Part shown: in pieces, positions 44,015 through 52,041 of the stretch
How positions within the stretch are numbered: position 1 is the stretch's first letter
How the letters are laid out: the number at the start of each line of letters is the position of its first letter
NCBI RefSeq assembly: GCF_016908315.1
Contig: NZ_JAFBDQ010000007.1
Span: 62,001 to 126,000, forward strand
Direction of reading: 5' to 3'
Origin: Halanaerobacter jeridensis
GTDB lineage: Bacteria > Bacillota > Halanaerobiia > Halobacteroidales > Halobacteroidaceae
DNA: 64,000 bases
Program-made: the position numbers and the translations under genes
The notes under the pieces: model-generated
Database searches by the model: none
What the model was told of the DNA's origin: nothing
The model's input: only the letters and a program-made list of their open reading frames with translations

Positions 44015-44331
44015 TGTTTTTTCCTCCTAGTATTAATTGTTTAATGTATCAAATCCAGTTTTTAGAGTAATAGTTCTTTATTAAATATAAATAAGGAATG
44101 GTTCGTTTGATTTTATTTCCAAGAAGAATTATAGCACTGTATATATGTTGTTACATTAATTTAATTATCATTTTATATAGCAGTTCAATCTCTGTTTTTT
44201 AACTGATTATTCCTTTTGGTTTTCAAATCAGTCTTATTGTAGTCATTCACCATTACTTTTTAAAGAGTTTAGAAAATTAATATCAAGTTTATTAATAATT
44301 CTTGTTTGAGTTTGAAGCAACGATCCTATTT

Positions 44332-44446
44332 CAATCCTAATTGTAGCTAAATAGACCTCGTTTTTTCAATGGATTAGATTATTTATTTTATAAGTTTTCA
44401 GCTTACACTCTAACTGTAGAGAATAAGCCCTACTTTTTCAATGGAT
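44332..44446 (+). repeat. Two about 43-bp imperfect direct repeats near the Rep gene
   Basis: Copies at 44332-44374 and 44405-44446 share CTAA-TGTAG in the first part and CTTTTTTCAATGGAT or ACTTTTTCAATGGAT at the end, with about 70 percent identity and a period of about 73 bp. They lie upstream of Rep (minus) and the recombinase (plus), a typical place for an origin or iteron-like sites. Confidence 0.5.
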
Positions 44447-44492
44447 AGTGAGATAAGTTTTTAGGTTATAATGATTAGTTAAAGTAATGGTT

Positions 44493-44570
44493 GTGAATAT
44501 ATAACGAATTAATAGATAGTTGCTATTATACTTATCAGGTGATAAAATAGTATGTGAATATATATCGAAT
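44493..44570 (+). repeat. Two 17-bp direct repeats upstream of the recombinase gene
   Basis: GTGAATATATAACGAAT (44493-44509) and GTGAATATATATCGAAT (44554-44570) differ by one base and are 61 bp apart. The second ends 11 bp before the recombinase start. They could be operators or recombinase binding sites. Confidence 0.5.
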
Positions 44571-44581
44571 ATATAATTGGA

Positions 44582-45205
44582 GTGGAGAAAGGAATTGTGG
44601 CTAAAACTAATTTCAATTATTTAAAGAGCGATGAGATAGAAAAGCTATTAAATCAATTTAATACAAGATATTTAAATTCAACTCGTAATAAGGTGATGAT
44701 TGAATTGTTTATAGCTTCAGGATTGACTTTAAGCGAAATGATTAATTTAACTTGGTCAGATATTGATTTACAAGAAGGTATATTGAAAGTAGTAAAAGAG
44801 GATCAAGTGGAAAGGAAATTAAAAATAACTGATGAAGTTATTATTCACTTATTAGAATGGCAGCAAAGACAATTAGAGGAGATAGAAGAAGTAGGATTTG
44901 TATTTACTACAGGAACAGGTAATAAACTAAATCCTAGTCAAGTTCGAACTATGATTGATAATTATGCTAAAAAAGCGAATATTCAAGAAGAGGAGCAACG
45001 ATTTTATGAAAGAGAAGAAGATCAAATTGACATGTTTGATGATACATATTTAAAGAAGCGAATCAATCCAACGGCTTTGCGTAATACTTTTGCTGTGAAC
45101 AAATTGAAGGAGGGTAACAACATAAATCAAATAGCTAAATTATTGGGGCATGTTAATCCTTCTAATATTAGGCATTACAAGAATGTAATTGAGAGTGAAT
45201 ATTAA
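44582..45205 (+). CDS. Truncated, degenerate tyrosine recombinase-like protein
   Basis: 207 residues covering only the catalytic-domain fold. The first arginine motif reads ASGLTLSEMINL, with threonine where active enzymes have arginine. The HxxRH box reads PTALRNTFA, keeping Arg but losing both histidines. The later LLGHVNPSN and the tyrosine in RHYK remain. Catalytic activity is doubtful, and a DNA-binding or regulatory role is possible. GTG 44582 or GTG 44597 may be the start. It is preceded by two 17-bp repeats. Confidence 0.8.
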   Translation: MEKGIVAKTNFNYLKSDEIEKLLNQFNTRYLNSTRNKVMIELFIASGLTLSEMINLTWSDIDLQEGILKVVKEDQVERKLKITDEVIIHLLEWQQRQLEEIEEVGFVFTTGTGNKLNPSQVRTMIDNYAKKANIQEEEQRFYEREEDQIDMFDDTYLKKRINPTALRNTFAVNKLKEGNNINQIAKLLGHVNPSNIRHYKNVIESEY

Positions 45206-45215
45206 ACATTTTAGG

Positions 45216-45309
45216 AACGTCTATTAGAAAGTGAAAAATTGATTATTCTCTATTCGACTTAGATTGATTCAAATAAGAAATCACTTTATGTTTCTAGCCC
45301 GACCCCTTT
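45216..45309 (+). repeat. Copy B of the about 90-bp imperfect direct repeat
   Basis: Partner of 40384-40475. It begins AACGTCTATTAGAAAG and ends TTTCTAGCCCGACCCCTT. The best matching block is the first 40 bases and the GC-rich end. Confidence 0.65.
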
Positions 45310-45450
45310 ACTAGGATTAACAAATCAAAATTCAAATTACTTTTATAATTAAAAATGTAAGTAATAGTAATTGTACTTTCTCATTTGAATTACTTTTAAA
45401 ATGAGATATAATAAATAATAGAAAAGTTAGTATAAAGAGGTGAATTAATT

Positions 45451-45738
45451 ATGGATTTAAATATTTATGAAAATGAAATCCAGAAGATTTGTGAGGAAGA
45501 AGATATTTCGGTAATGGGAGTGTTTGGATCAGTAGCAAGAGGAGAAGAAAGAATAGATAGTGATATTAATATTATTATTGAATACAATCATAATGACAAA
45601 AGCTTATTTGACTTAATTAGATTAGAGAATAGATTATCAAAGTTATTCAATCGAGAAGTTGATTTATTAACTGAAAATTCAATTAAACCATATATAGTAG
45701 ATAATGTAGAGAAAGATCTGAGGTTATTGAAAGACTAA
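45451..45738 (+). CDS. MNT-type minimal nucleotidyltransferase
   Basis: A 95-residue nucleotidyltransferase-fold protein with GVFGSVARGEERIDSDINII. The family motif GS-X9-DxD here reads DIN, so the second metal-binding aspartate is asparagine. MNT proteins usually act as antitoxins to HEPN toxins, but no HEPN gene is adjacent. A truncated paralogue with intact DID lies at 53656, and the two share their upstream region. GAGGTG precedes ATG 45451. Confidence 0.88.
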   Translation: MDLNIYENEIQKICEEEDISVMGVFGSVARGEERIDSDINIIIEYNHNDKSLFDLIRLENRLSKLFNREVDLLTENSIKPYIVDNVEKDLRLLKD

Positions 45739-45754
45739 AATTATTTTAAGTATA

Positions 45755-45783
45755 TTGAATTGATTAATGTTAAATACTATAAT
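45755..45783 (+). promoter_or_regulatory. Sigma-A promoter of the Rpn-family gene
   Basis: TTGAAT (45755-45760), 17-bp spacing, TATAAT (45778-45783). Confidence 0.6.
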
Positions 45784-45823
45784 ATGTGATATAATATTAA
45801 TAGAGGAAAAGGAGTTATTTCTT

Positions 45824-46708
45824 ATGGAACAAGAGATGCCTGACTTATTGTGGAAGGAAATTATCGAAGATCTATTTGAAGATTTTATAAAGTTCTTTTT
45901 ACCTGATTTATACTCTAGAATTGATTTTAGCCAAGGCTATGAATTTTTAGATAAAGAATTGGCTAATATAGTAGACAAGACATTAAAGGGTAAAAGAATG
46001 AGTGACAGATTAGTAAAAGTTTATTTAGAAGATGGAACAGAAAATTGGATTTTAGCCCATTTAGAAGTACAGGGTTATAAGGAAAAAGAATTTAGTGAGC
46101 GAATGTTTAGATACTTCTATCGTATCTATGACAGATACAACAAAAAGATAACAGCTTTAGCCATTTTTTCAGAAGATAATGAAGGTTATAAGCCGAATAA
46201 ATTTGAGTATGAATTCTATGGTACTAAAATAGACTATCAGTATAATACCTATAAGATATTAGAACAGAATGAAGAAGAATTATTAGCTTCAGATAACCCT
46301 TTTGCTTTAGTTGTATTAGCGGGGTTGTATGCCCTTGAAGCGAAGAATGAGGAACAACGAAGGTACAAATTCAAGAAAAAGTTATTTGGATTGTTAATTA
46401 ATAGAGGTTATGAGCGGGATAAAGCATATAACATTTTTCAATTTTTAGATGGGATTTTATTTCTTCCAACTGCTTTAGAAAAGGAGTTCCAAAAGAATAT
46501 TGTAGAGATTATTGGAGGTGATGATATGGGAGTAAAAAAAGAAATGACTAACTTGTATCAAGCTGGTAAAGAAGAAGGAATTAAAGAGGGAGAATTGAAG
46601 CTGGTAAAAAATTTGTTGGAAACAGATGTAGAAATAGATAAGATAGCGGAAGCAAGTGGATTATCCAAAGAACAGATAGAGCGGATAAAGGAAAAATCAC
46701 AGCATTAA
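45824..46708 (+). CDS. Rpn-family (PD-(D/E)XK) recombination-promoting nuclease
   Basis: 294 residues. The N-terminal PD-(D/E)XK region has the conserved aspartate in KGKRMSDRLVKVYLEDG and the ExQ variant of the catalytic motif in HLEVQGYKEKEFSERMFRYFYR. The C-terminal part is a coiled, charged tail (EEGIKEGELKLVKNLL and SGLSKEQIERI) typical of Rpn/transposase_31 proteins. The start is ATG 45824 after AAAGGAG; the upstream in-frame extension lies in the promoter. It is the last gene before attR. E. coli RpnA relatives promote RecA-independent recombination, and some members act in phage defence. Confidence 0.87.
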   Translation: MEQEMPDLLWKEIIEDLFEDFIKFFLPDLYSRIDFSQGYEFLDKELANIVDKTLKGKRMSDRLVKVYLEDGTENWILAHLEVQGYKEKEFSERMFRYFYRIYDRYNKKITALAIFSEDNEGYKPNKFEYEFYGTKIDYQYNTYKILEQNEEELLASDNPFALVVLAGLYALEAKNEEQRRYKFKKKLFGLLINRGYERDKAYNIFQFLDGILFLPTALEKEFQKNIVEIIGGDDMGVKKEMTNLYQAGKEEGIKEGELKLVKNLLETDVEIDKIAEASGLSKEQIERIKEKSQH

Positions 46709-46841
46709 TTTTATCGCCGAATCATCGCCGAACTAGATGGAATTATTAATAATTAAAATAATTATAAAAATGAGAATACTGTTATATCAGGGCTGAACGG
46801 ACTCATTGGAATTAATATAAGTTAAAAAAATGGCTTTAGGA

Positions 46842-46892
46842 GACTCCAAATCCAGGTGTTGAGGGTTCAAGTCCTTCTTCCCGTGCCATTTT
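46842..46892 (+). repeat. attR: right direct repeat of the genomic island
   Basis: Matches 19815-19865 over 51 bp with two substitutions. It contains only the 3' half of tRNA-Trp, ending CCA at 46888, so it is not a functional tRNA. Just inside it, TCGCCGAA is repeated (46711-46729), reminiscent of the TCGCCAT pair inside attL. The region 46893-47178 holds two terminators and no gene. Confidence 0.92.
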
Positions 46893-46900
46893 TATTTTTT

Positions 46901-47013
46901 GAACTGGCGGGCTTCCCGCTGGTTTTTTTATCTAATATTAAAAGTTAGAAAAATGGTTTGGTGCCATTTTGATGCCCAAATTTTTTACTCCTAATTATTT
47001 AGGAGTTTTTTTA
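46901..47013 (+). terminator. Displaced tRNA-Trp terminator and a second terminator
   Basis: AACTGGCGGG-CTT-CCCGCTGGTT followed by T residues (46901-46932) is probably the original tRNA-Trp terminator, now 27 kb away. ACTCCTAA-N4-TTAGGAGT plus T run (46987-47013) follows. Between them GTGCCATTTTGATGCCC resembles integrase-site flanks. Confidence 0.65.
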
Positions 47014-47178
47014 TTTTTTGATAAAAATAAATTGTAGTAAAAAATAGTGGATTTTATTTTCTGTGTAAAAGTAAATAATTACTAATTAATAAATGAAATG
47101 GAATCAATGTGTATAATAATAAACTAAGAGAGCAGAAAATTAATTGGATGAAATTAGAGATATTGAAAGGAGAAAAAA

Positions 47179-48012
47179 ATGAGATATAAAGTGAAATTTT
47201 TTAAGATTTTTTTAATAATAAGTTTGACCTTATTAATGATAACAGGATGTGGATTATTAGAACTAGGTTCTAAAAACAAAAGTACTAAGGAACCGTTAAA
47301 AGATTATCCCCAATTATCGAAAAAAGTAAAAGGTACTTTAGAAGAAAGATATGATCATAAATTTGAGATTGATAGAATAGCTTATCTTAATCAAATTGAT
47401 GTGTATGTACTTTATTGTAATCCAGTCGATGATAAAGAGCTTGAATTTAGAGTAAAGACAGGTGGAAAATATGGAGAAAGTCTATGGGACGAATATGGTA
47501 AATTAAGAACTGACCATGAGATTGAAAAATATTATAAACCGATAATAAAGGAAAAATTACCATATAAATTAGTTTCTAATCCCAATCTTGCTACGTATAC
47601 CGATTGGGGAAGGATTCCTTCTGCGAAAGAATTATTAGAGGATGATTCACAAAACACAAAAATTTATTTAAAAATATGTATATTTGAAGATATATTAGAA
47701 AAAGACAAAGAGAGAGCTCTGACGGGGATTTTAGAATTGATGGAATTATTAGAAAAACAAGATTTAAAGAGGTGGAAAATTCAAATTGAACTTTATAATG
47801 AAGATTTTTTTAAAGGGATAGACCCTAAATGGTTGATGGAAGAAACTGACTGGCTGAGTCATGATATTTTTGAAGTGCCTGATAGATACAAAGATGTTAT
47901 TAAATATAAAGATCATTATATATATGGTGCAGAATTAACTTATATGATTAAAATTGATCATAAAAAGTATAAAGATATTGAAAGAACAGACTCAATTAAA
48001 ACATATATATAA
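47179..48012 (+). CDS. Lipoprotein, possible immunity protein of the lipase module
   Basis: 277 residues. A lysine-rich N-terminus and hydrophobic segment lead to the lipobox MITGC with Cys24, so the mature protein is membrane-anchored outside the cytoplasm. The rest is soluble and charged with no domain I recognise. GAAAGGAG precedes ATG 47179. It is followed by a giant lipase and a VgrG-like spike. In type VI systems, phospholipase effectors are often paired with lipoprotein immunity proteins, so that role is a reasonable inference only. Confidence 0.7.
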   Translation: MRYKVKFFKIFLIISLTLLMITGCGLLELGSKNKSTKEPLKDYPQLSKKVKGTLEERYDHKFEIDRIAYLNQIDVYVLYCNPVDDKELEFRVKTGGKYGESLWDEYGKLRTDHEIEKYYKPIIKEKLPYKLVSNPNLATYTDWGRIPSAKELLEDDSQNTKIYLKICIFEDILEKDKERALTGILELMELLEKQDLKRWKIQIELYNEDFFKGIDPKWLMEETDWLSHDIFEVPDRYKDVIKYKDHYIYGAELTYMIKIDHKKYKDIERTDSIKTYI

Positions 48013-48096
48013 AAAATGGATATAAAAAAAGCTAGAGAAGAATATGGGATAAACAGCATGTAAATCAATACAATTTTAAAGGGAAGGGGAATTTTA

Positions 48097-51000
48097 ATGA
48101 CTAAAAGAGAGTGGGCAAGTGATGTAGAAACTTTGATTTTCAGTGATATGGTATATGAAGATTTTATTGATGGTGATGATGATGATACTTTAAGCCATAT
48201 ATTTTCAAATAGCAAAAGATTTTATAAACCAGATGAAAGTTTGAGGAATGAAAGATTTAAAGAATATTCGATGTCAATTGCTAGAATGGATAATTGGAGA
48301 TTTATTAGAAAAGAAGGAACTAATGGACATAAAAATGACTTTGATAAAAAATCTTTTGGTGATGTGATAGAGAAATTTCAGAATGATGATAAATATTTAG
48401 CTCAAGATTTAGGAGCAGATGGATGTTATTGGGATGGAGAAAGCAGTGGTTTTTATGCAGCGGCATTTAAACATAATAAAAGAGATGAAATAATGATAGC
48501 TTACCGCGGAACCAATCAAAACTATGAAGATCATTTAATGACTAATGCCTTAATTGCCTCGGGAATCCCTAGCCAACAATTTGAAAAAGCAGAACAATTT
48601 TATAGACGGGTTAAAGCAAATCATGGGACTAAAGAAACTAAATTCACTTTTACTGGTCACTCTTTAGGAGGAGGATTAGCCCAGTGGGCTGCTGTAATGG
48701 CTGATGGAGAAGTTGATTATCAATGTATTACTTGGAATGGAATTGGAATAAAAGATTTTACCTATTTTACTGGGAATGAATTTTTAGGCTATAAAGAAGG
48801 ACATTTAAACTTCTTAAAAGAAGTTACAGTAGGAAATACAATGATGGGCGATATTTATCAACATTTAAAAGAAGAAGAGGTAATTAGAGAATATGGAAAT
48901 GATATTAGTAATATCAGTAATCAATATAGAACAGAAGATCGTTTAAAAAAAGAAGAGATAAAAGAAAAAGTTCATGAGATATTATGGAGAATAGAATATA
49001 GAAAATGGTATAATAATTTAGGTTTGGAAGGACAACAATTATATTCACATATATCTGATCCTGAAGTAGCAGAAAAAAGTGATAATGCTGTAGTAAAAAA
49101 TAAGGTAAAACAATTAAAAGAAAAAATAGAGAAAGAAGATAAAGTTAATTTTGAATTACTTGCAAGAAAGATGAAGTTCATTGATCAATATAGAGAATAT
49201 AAGCAAAGAGTAAATCAAGCTAGTAATTATACAACAAAAGAATATGCTCATAATATAATTACTTATGTTAATCCCTATGATGTTACAGGCAAAGTATTAA
49301 ATCATGTAGGTAATTGCATAGTTGTAGTAAAAAATCAGGAATTAAAATATTCTGATCGAGGAATAGAAAAAGAATTGAATGAACTAATAGATAAGAAGTT
49401 TGGAGAAAACCTAGAAGCAGCTATTCAACATGGATTTGACGTATTTTATCCTTATATATTAGTAGAGGAAGATGGAAATGTTGGAGAACCTAAGAATAGA
49501 TATGGTGATCCAGCTCGAATAGGAGATATAACAAATGAGTTGAGTTATGATTACTTACGATCAATTTTTAAAACTATAATTTTAGATATAACCAACAATG
49601 ATACTGATCCTTTAAAAAAACTATATAAAAAAAATAAAGCTATGAGCAGGTCTAAAAGTGATGAAAATTTTCAGAAGAATTTATTTGAGCTATGTAAATT
49701 AGCTTTGTTTAATAGCATAAATAAACAAGGACGTAAATTAGAAGAAGAAGATGCAAAAAACGATATCAAAATTTTAGATAAAGACGAGGTAAAAATTAGA
49801 AAAATAGATAAAAAAACATTTAAAGAAAGACTCATATCTGGTGCAATGGAAGGTATGGCTTGGCTGTCTGCTCCTAATCAAACAGCTATGAATAAAGTAG
49901 AACAAGGGATGATTGAATTAGTAATAAAAACTTATGACGATCAGAAATATACTTTTTTATTAGATAAAGACAATATTAAATATAAGCTAGATGTATCAAT
50001 TTTAACCCAACTTCAAAATATGGAACAGAAAGAAATAGAAAAGTTATGGGACTGGGAATCAAACTTAGAAAAGAAAAAACTATTATTAGGAACAGAAGAG
50101 ATAACTAGCCAAGAGAAAGAGACTATTTATCACTCAATTAAAGATAAATCCTTTCATGTGACGAATAGATATCAAGAGATAGAATTTAAAATAGAATTTG
50201 AACCTAATAAAGATCTATTATACGGTAGTATGATTGACCGAGCCAATCAAGATGTGGTTAAAACAGATGAAGAATTATTTGCTTATCAATCTGGTTATGG
50301 TGCTAAAGAAGAATATGGGGGTAATAAACATCCTGCAGGAGCAGAAATAAACTTAGAAGAAGAAAAGATAGGAACCAAGATAGAAATTAAAGATTTATCT
50401 CCGAATAATCACTCTTCTTTACAATATCAAGAGAAAGTTTATGGGGAATATTCAATTGAAAACGGTAAAAGAGAAGAAAAATTGAGATTGACTTATAATT
50501 ATTACAAAGAGAAAGATTTATTAAAGATTATTTATGGAAAGCAAGATGAATTATCAATTATTGATTTTAAAAATGGAGATTACGATATTCAACTACCTAT
50601 TCCTTTATTAGGAGTAGATTATGAAGGACAAACTACTAATCCAAGATTAATTGCAGTGGATAATAAATTATCAACTGCACTGAATTTAAAAGAAGTAAGA
50701 TTTAAAGGACGGGGAAAGATTAAAATTAACGGAGAGTATTTAAAAGCCCTGAATATTAAATCGATAGGGAAGAAAGATAATAGTAAAGCTTATCAAGATC
50801 AAGCTGGATATCAGTATTATAAAAGAGATAATAATTTATATATTAGCTATAAGAACAAAGAGGGGAATCAGGAAACATTATGTATTATTAATTTTGCCGA
50901 AGGGGATTACGGGTTATGGATTGAAGAAGAAGCACCTTATTATGTAGAAGGCAGCAATCTAGTTGCTTATTATGATAGTTGGAATGATAGTCAATCTGAA

Positions 51001-51933
51001 GTAATACAGTTAGAAGAAAATAAATTTTTAGAAGAGGAAGACCGGATTAAAGATCAGTTTCTGTGGATCTATCCCGAAGATGAAATAAAAAAACCAGAAA
51101 AAGAAACATTTGATTCAACTAATAGAGTTGTTCTTGATAATGCTTTCTTCAATGATTCTGAAAAAGAAGAAGAGCCAGAAAAGGGAAAAGAAGGGTCAAC
51201 TCAAGTTACGCATTCTTCTGGTAATTCAGATTTTGCTGATAAAAAGAGATTAATAACTGAATTAACTAAAACTAGTTCAGTTGATAAGATAGAACAGGCA
51301 GCCAACATAGTAATTAGCGAAGCAAGGAGAAAAAGGAAACCTATAATAGCAGAAAGTATAGAAGATTATTTAGCGGGCATGCAGCTTAAGAAAAAAATTG
51401 CTGCTGATAAATTAAAAACGCTTGATGCAATTAAAATAGCTGAAACCGAACTCCAATTAAAAATAGATGAAAAATTAATTTGGGATTTAAATGATATAGT
51501 TCGTTATAAAAATCTATTTAAGTCTCATGAAGAAGTTACTTTTGAAATAAAGTATTCGCGGTTGGTTAACCCAATATGTAGAGGTATAGAGGAGTTTGTA
51601 AATGCGTCTGAAGATTCTATTTTAAAAGCGAAAGGGAAGTTTGTTTTAGAAAAAGTGCTTAATCGCAATAAATTATCTCTTAAAGGAAAACTTACTTATA
51701 AATGGGAGAATGATTATATCTGGCGGGTAGGACGAAAGAAATTACTGCATAGTTATGGTTTTATTGACGATTATCTATTTAAGAAGTTAGCAACTCAAGG
51801 AGCAGCAAGACCTTATAAGATGTATTCTAAGTGGAGTTATTATCTGAGTGATAGTTTAAGTTTAGTGAAAAAAGATGTAGATACTATGAGAAACTGGCAT
51901 TGGCATGATTTTGCTATGTTTGAACATATTTAA
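48097..51933 (+). CDS. Large class-3 lipase-domain effector protein
   Basis: 1278 residues without a signal peptide. Residues about 95-260 form a class-3 lipase/alpha-beta hydrolase domain with AYRGTN at 135-140 and the nucleophile elbow GHSLGGG (Ser189). Two later segments, near 808-832 (LKIIYGKQDELSIIDFKNGD) and 911-945 (LYISYKNKEG... INFAEGDYGLWI), match the pattern that accompanies RTX proteins. The C-terminal 200 residues are helical and unrecognised. Downstream is a VgrG-like gene. Lack of a signal peptide plus a spike partner suggests delivery by a contractile machine. Confidence 0.85.
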   Translation: MTKREWASDVETLIFSDMVYEDFIDGDDDDTLSHIFSNSKRFYKPDESLRNERFKEYSMSIARMDNWRFIRKEGTNGHKNDFDKKSFGDVIEKFQNDDKYLAQDLGADGCYWDGESSGFYAAAFKHNKRDEIMIAYRGTNQNYEDHLMTNALIASGIPSQQFEKAEQFYRRVKANHGTKETKFTFTGHSLGGGLAQWAAVMADGEVDYQCITWNGIGIKDFTYFTGNEFLGYKEGHLNFLKEVTVGNTMMGDIYQHLKEEEVIREYGNDISNISNQYRTEDRLKKEEIKEKVHEILWRIEYRKWYNNLGLEGQQLYSHISDPEVAEKSDNAVVKNKVKQLKEKIEKEDKVNFELLARKMKFIDQYREYKQRVNQASNYTTKEYAHNIITYVNPYDVTGKVLNHVGNCIVVVKNQELKYSDRGIEKELNELIDKKFGENLEAAIQHGFDVFYPYILVEEDGNVGEPKNRYGDPARIGDITNELSYDYLRSIFKTIILDITNNDTDPLKKLYKKNKAMSRSKSDENFQKNLFELCKLALFNSINKQGRKLEEEDAKNDIKILDKDEVKIRKIDKKTFKERLISGAMEGMAWLSAPNQTAMNKVEQGMIELVIKTYDDQKYTFLLDKDNIKYKLDVSILTQLQNMEQKEIEKLWDWESNLEKKKLLLGTEEITSQEKETIYHSIKDKSFHVTNRYQEIEFKIEFEPNKDLLYGSMIDRANQDVVKTDEELFAYQSGYGAKEEYGGNKHPAGAEINLEEEKIGTKIEIKDLSPNNHSSLQYQEKVYGEYSIENGKREEKLRLTYNYYKEKDLLKIIYGKQDELSIIDFKNGDYDIQLPIPLLGVDYEGQTTNPRLIAVDNKLSTALNLKEVRFKGRGKIKINGEYLKALNIKSIGKKDNSKAYQDQAGYQYYKRDNNLYISYKNKEGNQETLCIINFAEGDYGLWIEEEAPYYVEGSNLVAYYDSWNDSQSEVIQLEENKFLEEEDRIKDQFLWIYPEDEIKKPEKETFDSTNRVVLDNAFFNDSEKEEEPEKGKEGSTQVTHSSGNSDFADKKRLITELTKTSSVDKIEQAANIVISEARRKRKPIIAESIEDYLAGMQLKKKIAADKLKTLDAIKIAETELQLKIDEKLIWDLNDIVRYKNLFKSHEEVTFEIKYSRLVNPICRGIEEFVNASEDSILKAKGKFVLEKVLNRNKLSLKGKLTYKWENDYIWRVGRKKLLHSYGFIDDYLFKKLATQGAARPYKMYSKWSYYLSDSLSLVKKDVDTMRNWHWHDFAMFEHI

Positions 51934-52041
51934 TCGTTAAAAATAGAAGAATCTTTTTTTATTGTTTTATTAATAAATATTGTAAATTATATCAAAATGT
52001 AGTTAAATCTAATGGGGATAATCAGTTCAGGAGGGATAAAG

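Noticed and set aside
44332-44446. Small CRISPR array (one copy begins TTTCAATCC, reminiscent of some CRISPR repeats)
   Set aside because: Only two poorly matching copies, with the best match at one end, uneven sequence and no cas genes. Better explained as replication-region repeats.
46842-46888. Second tRNA-Trp gene
   Set aside because: Only the anticodon-arm to CCA half is present; there is no acceptor 5' strand or D-arm. It is the right attachment repeat of the island.
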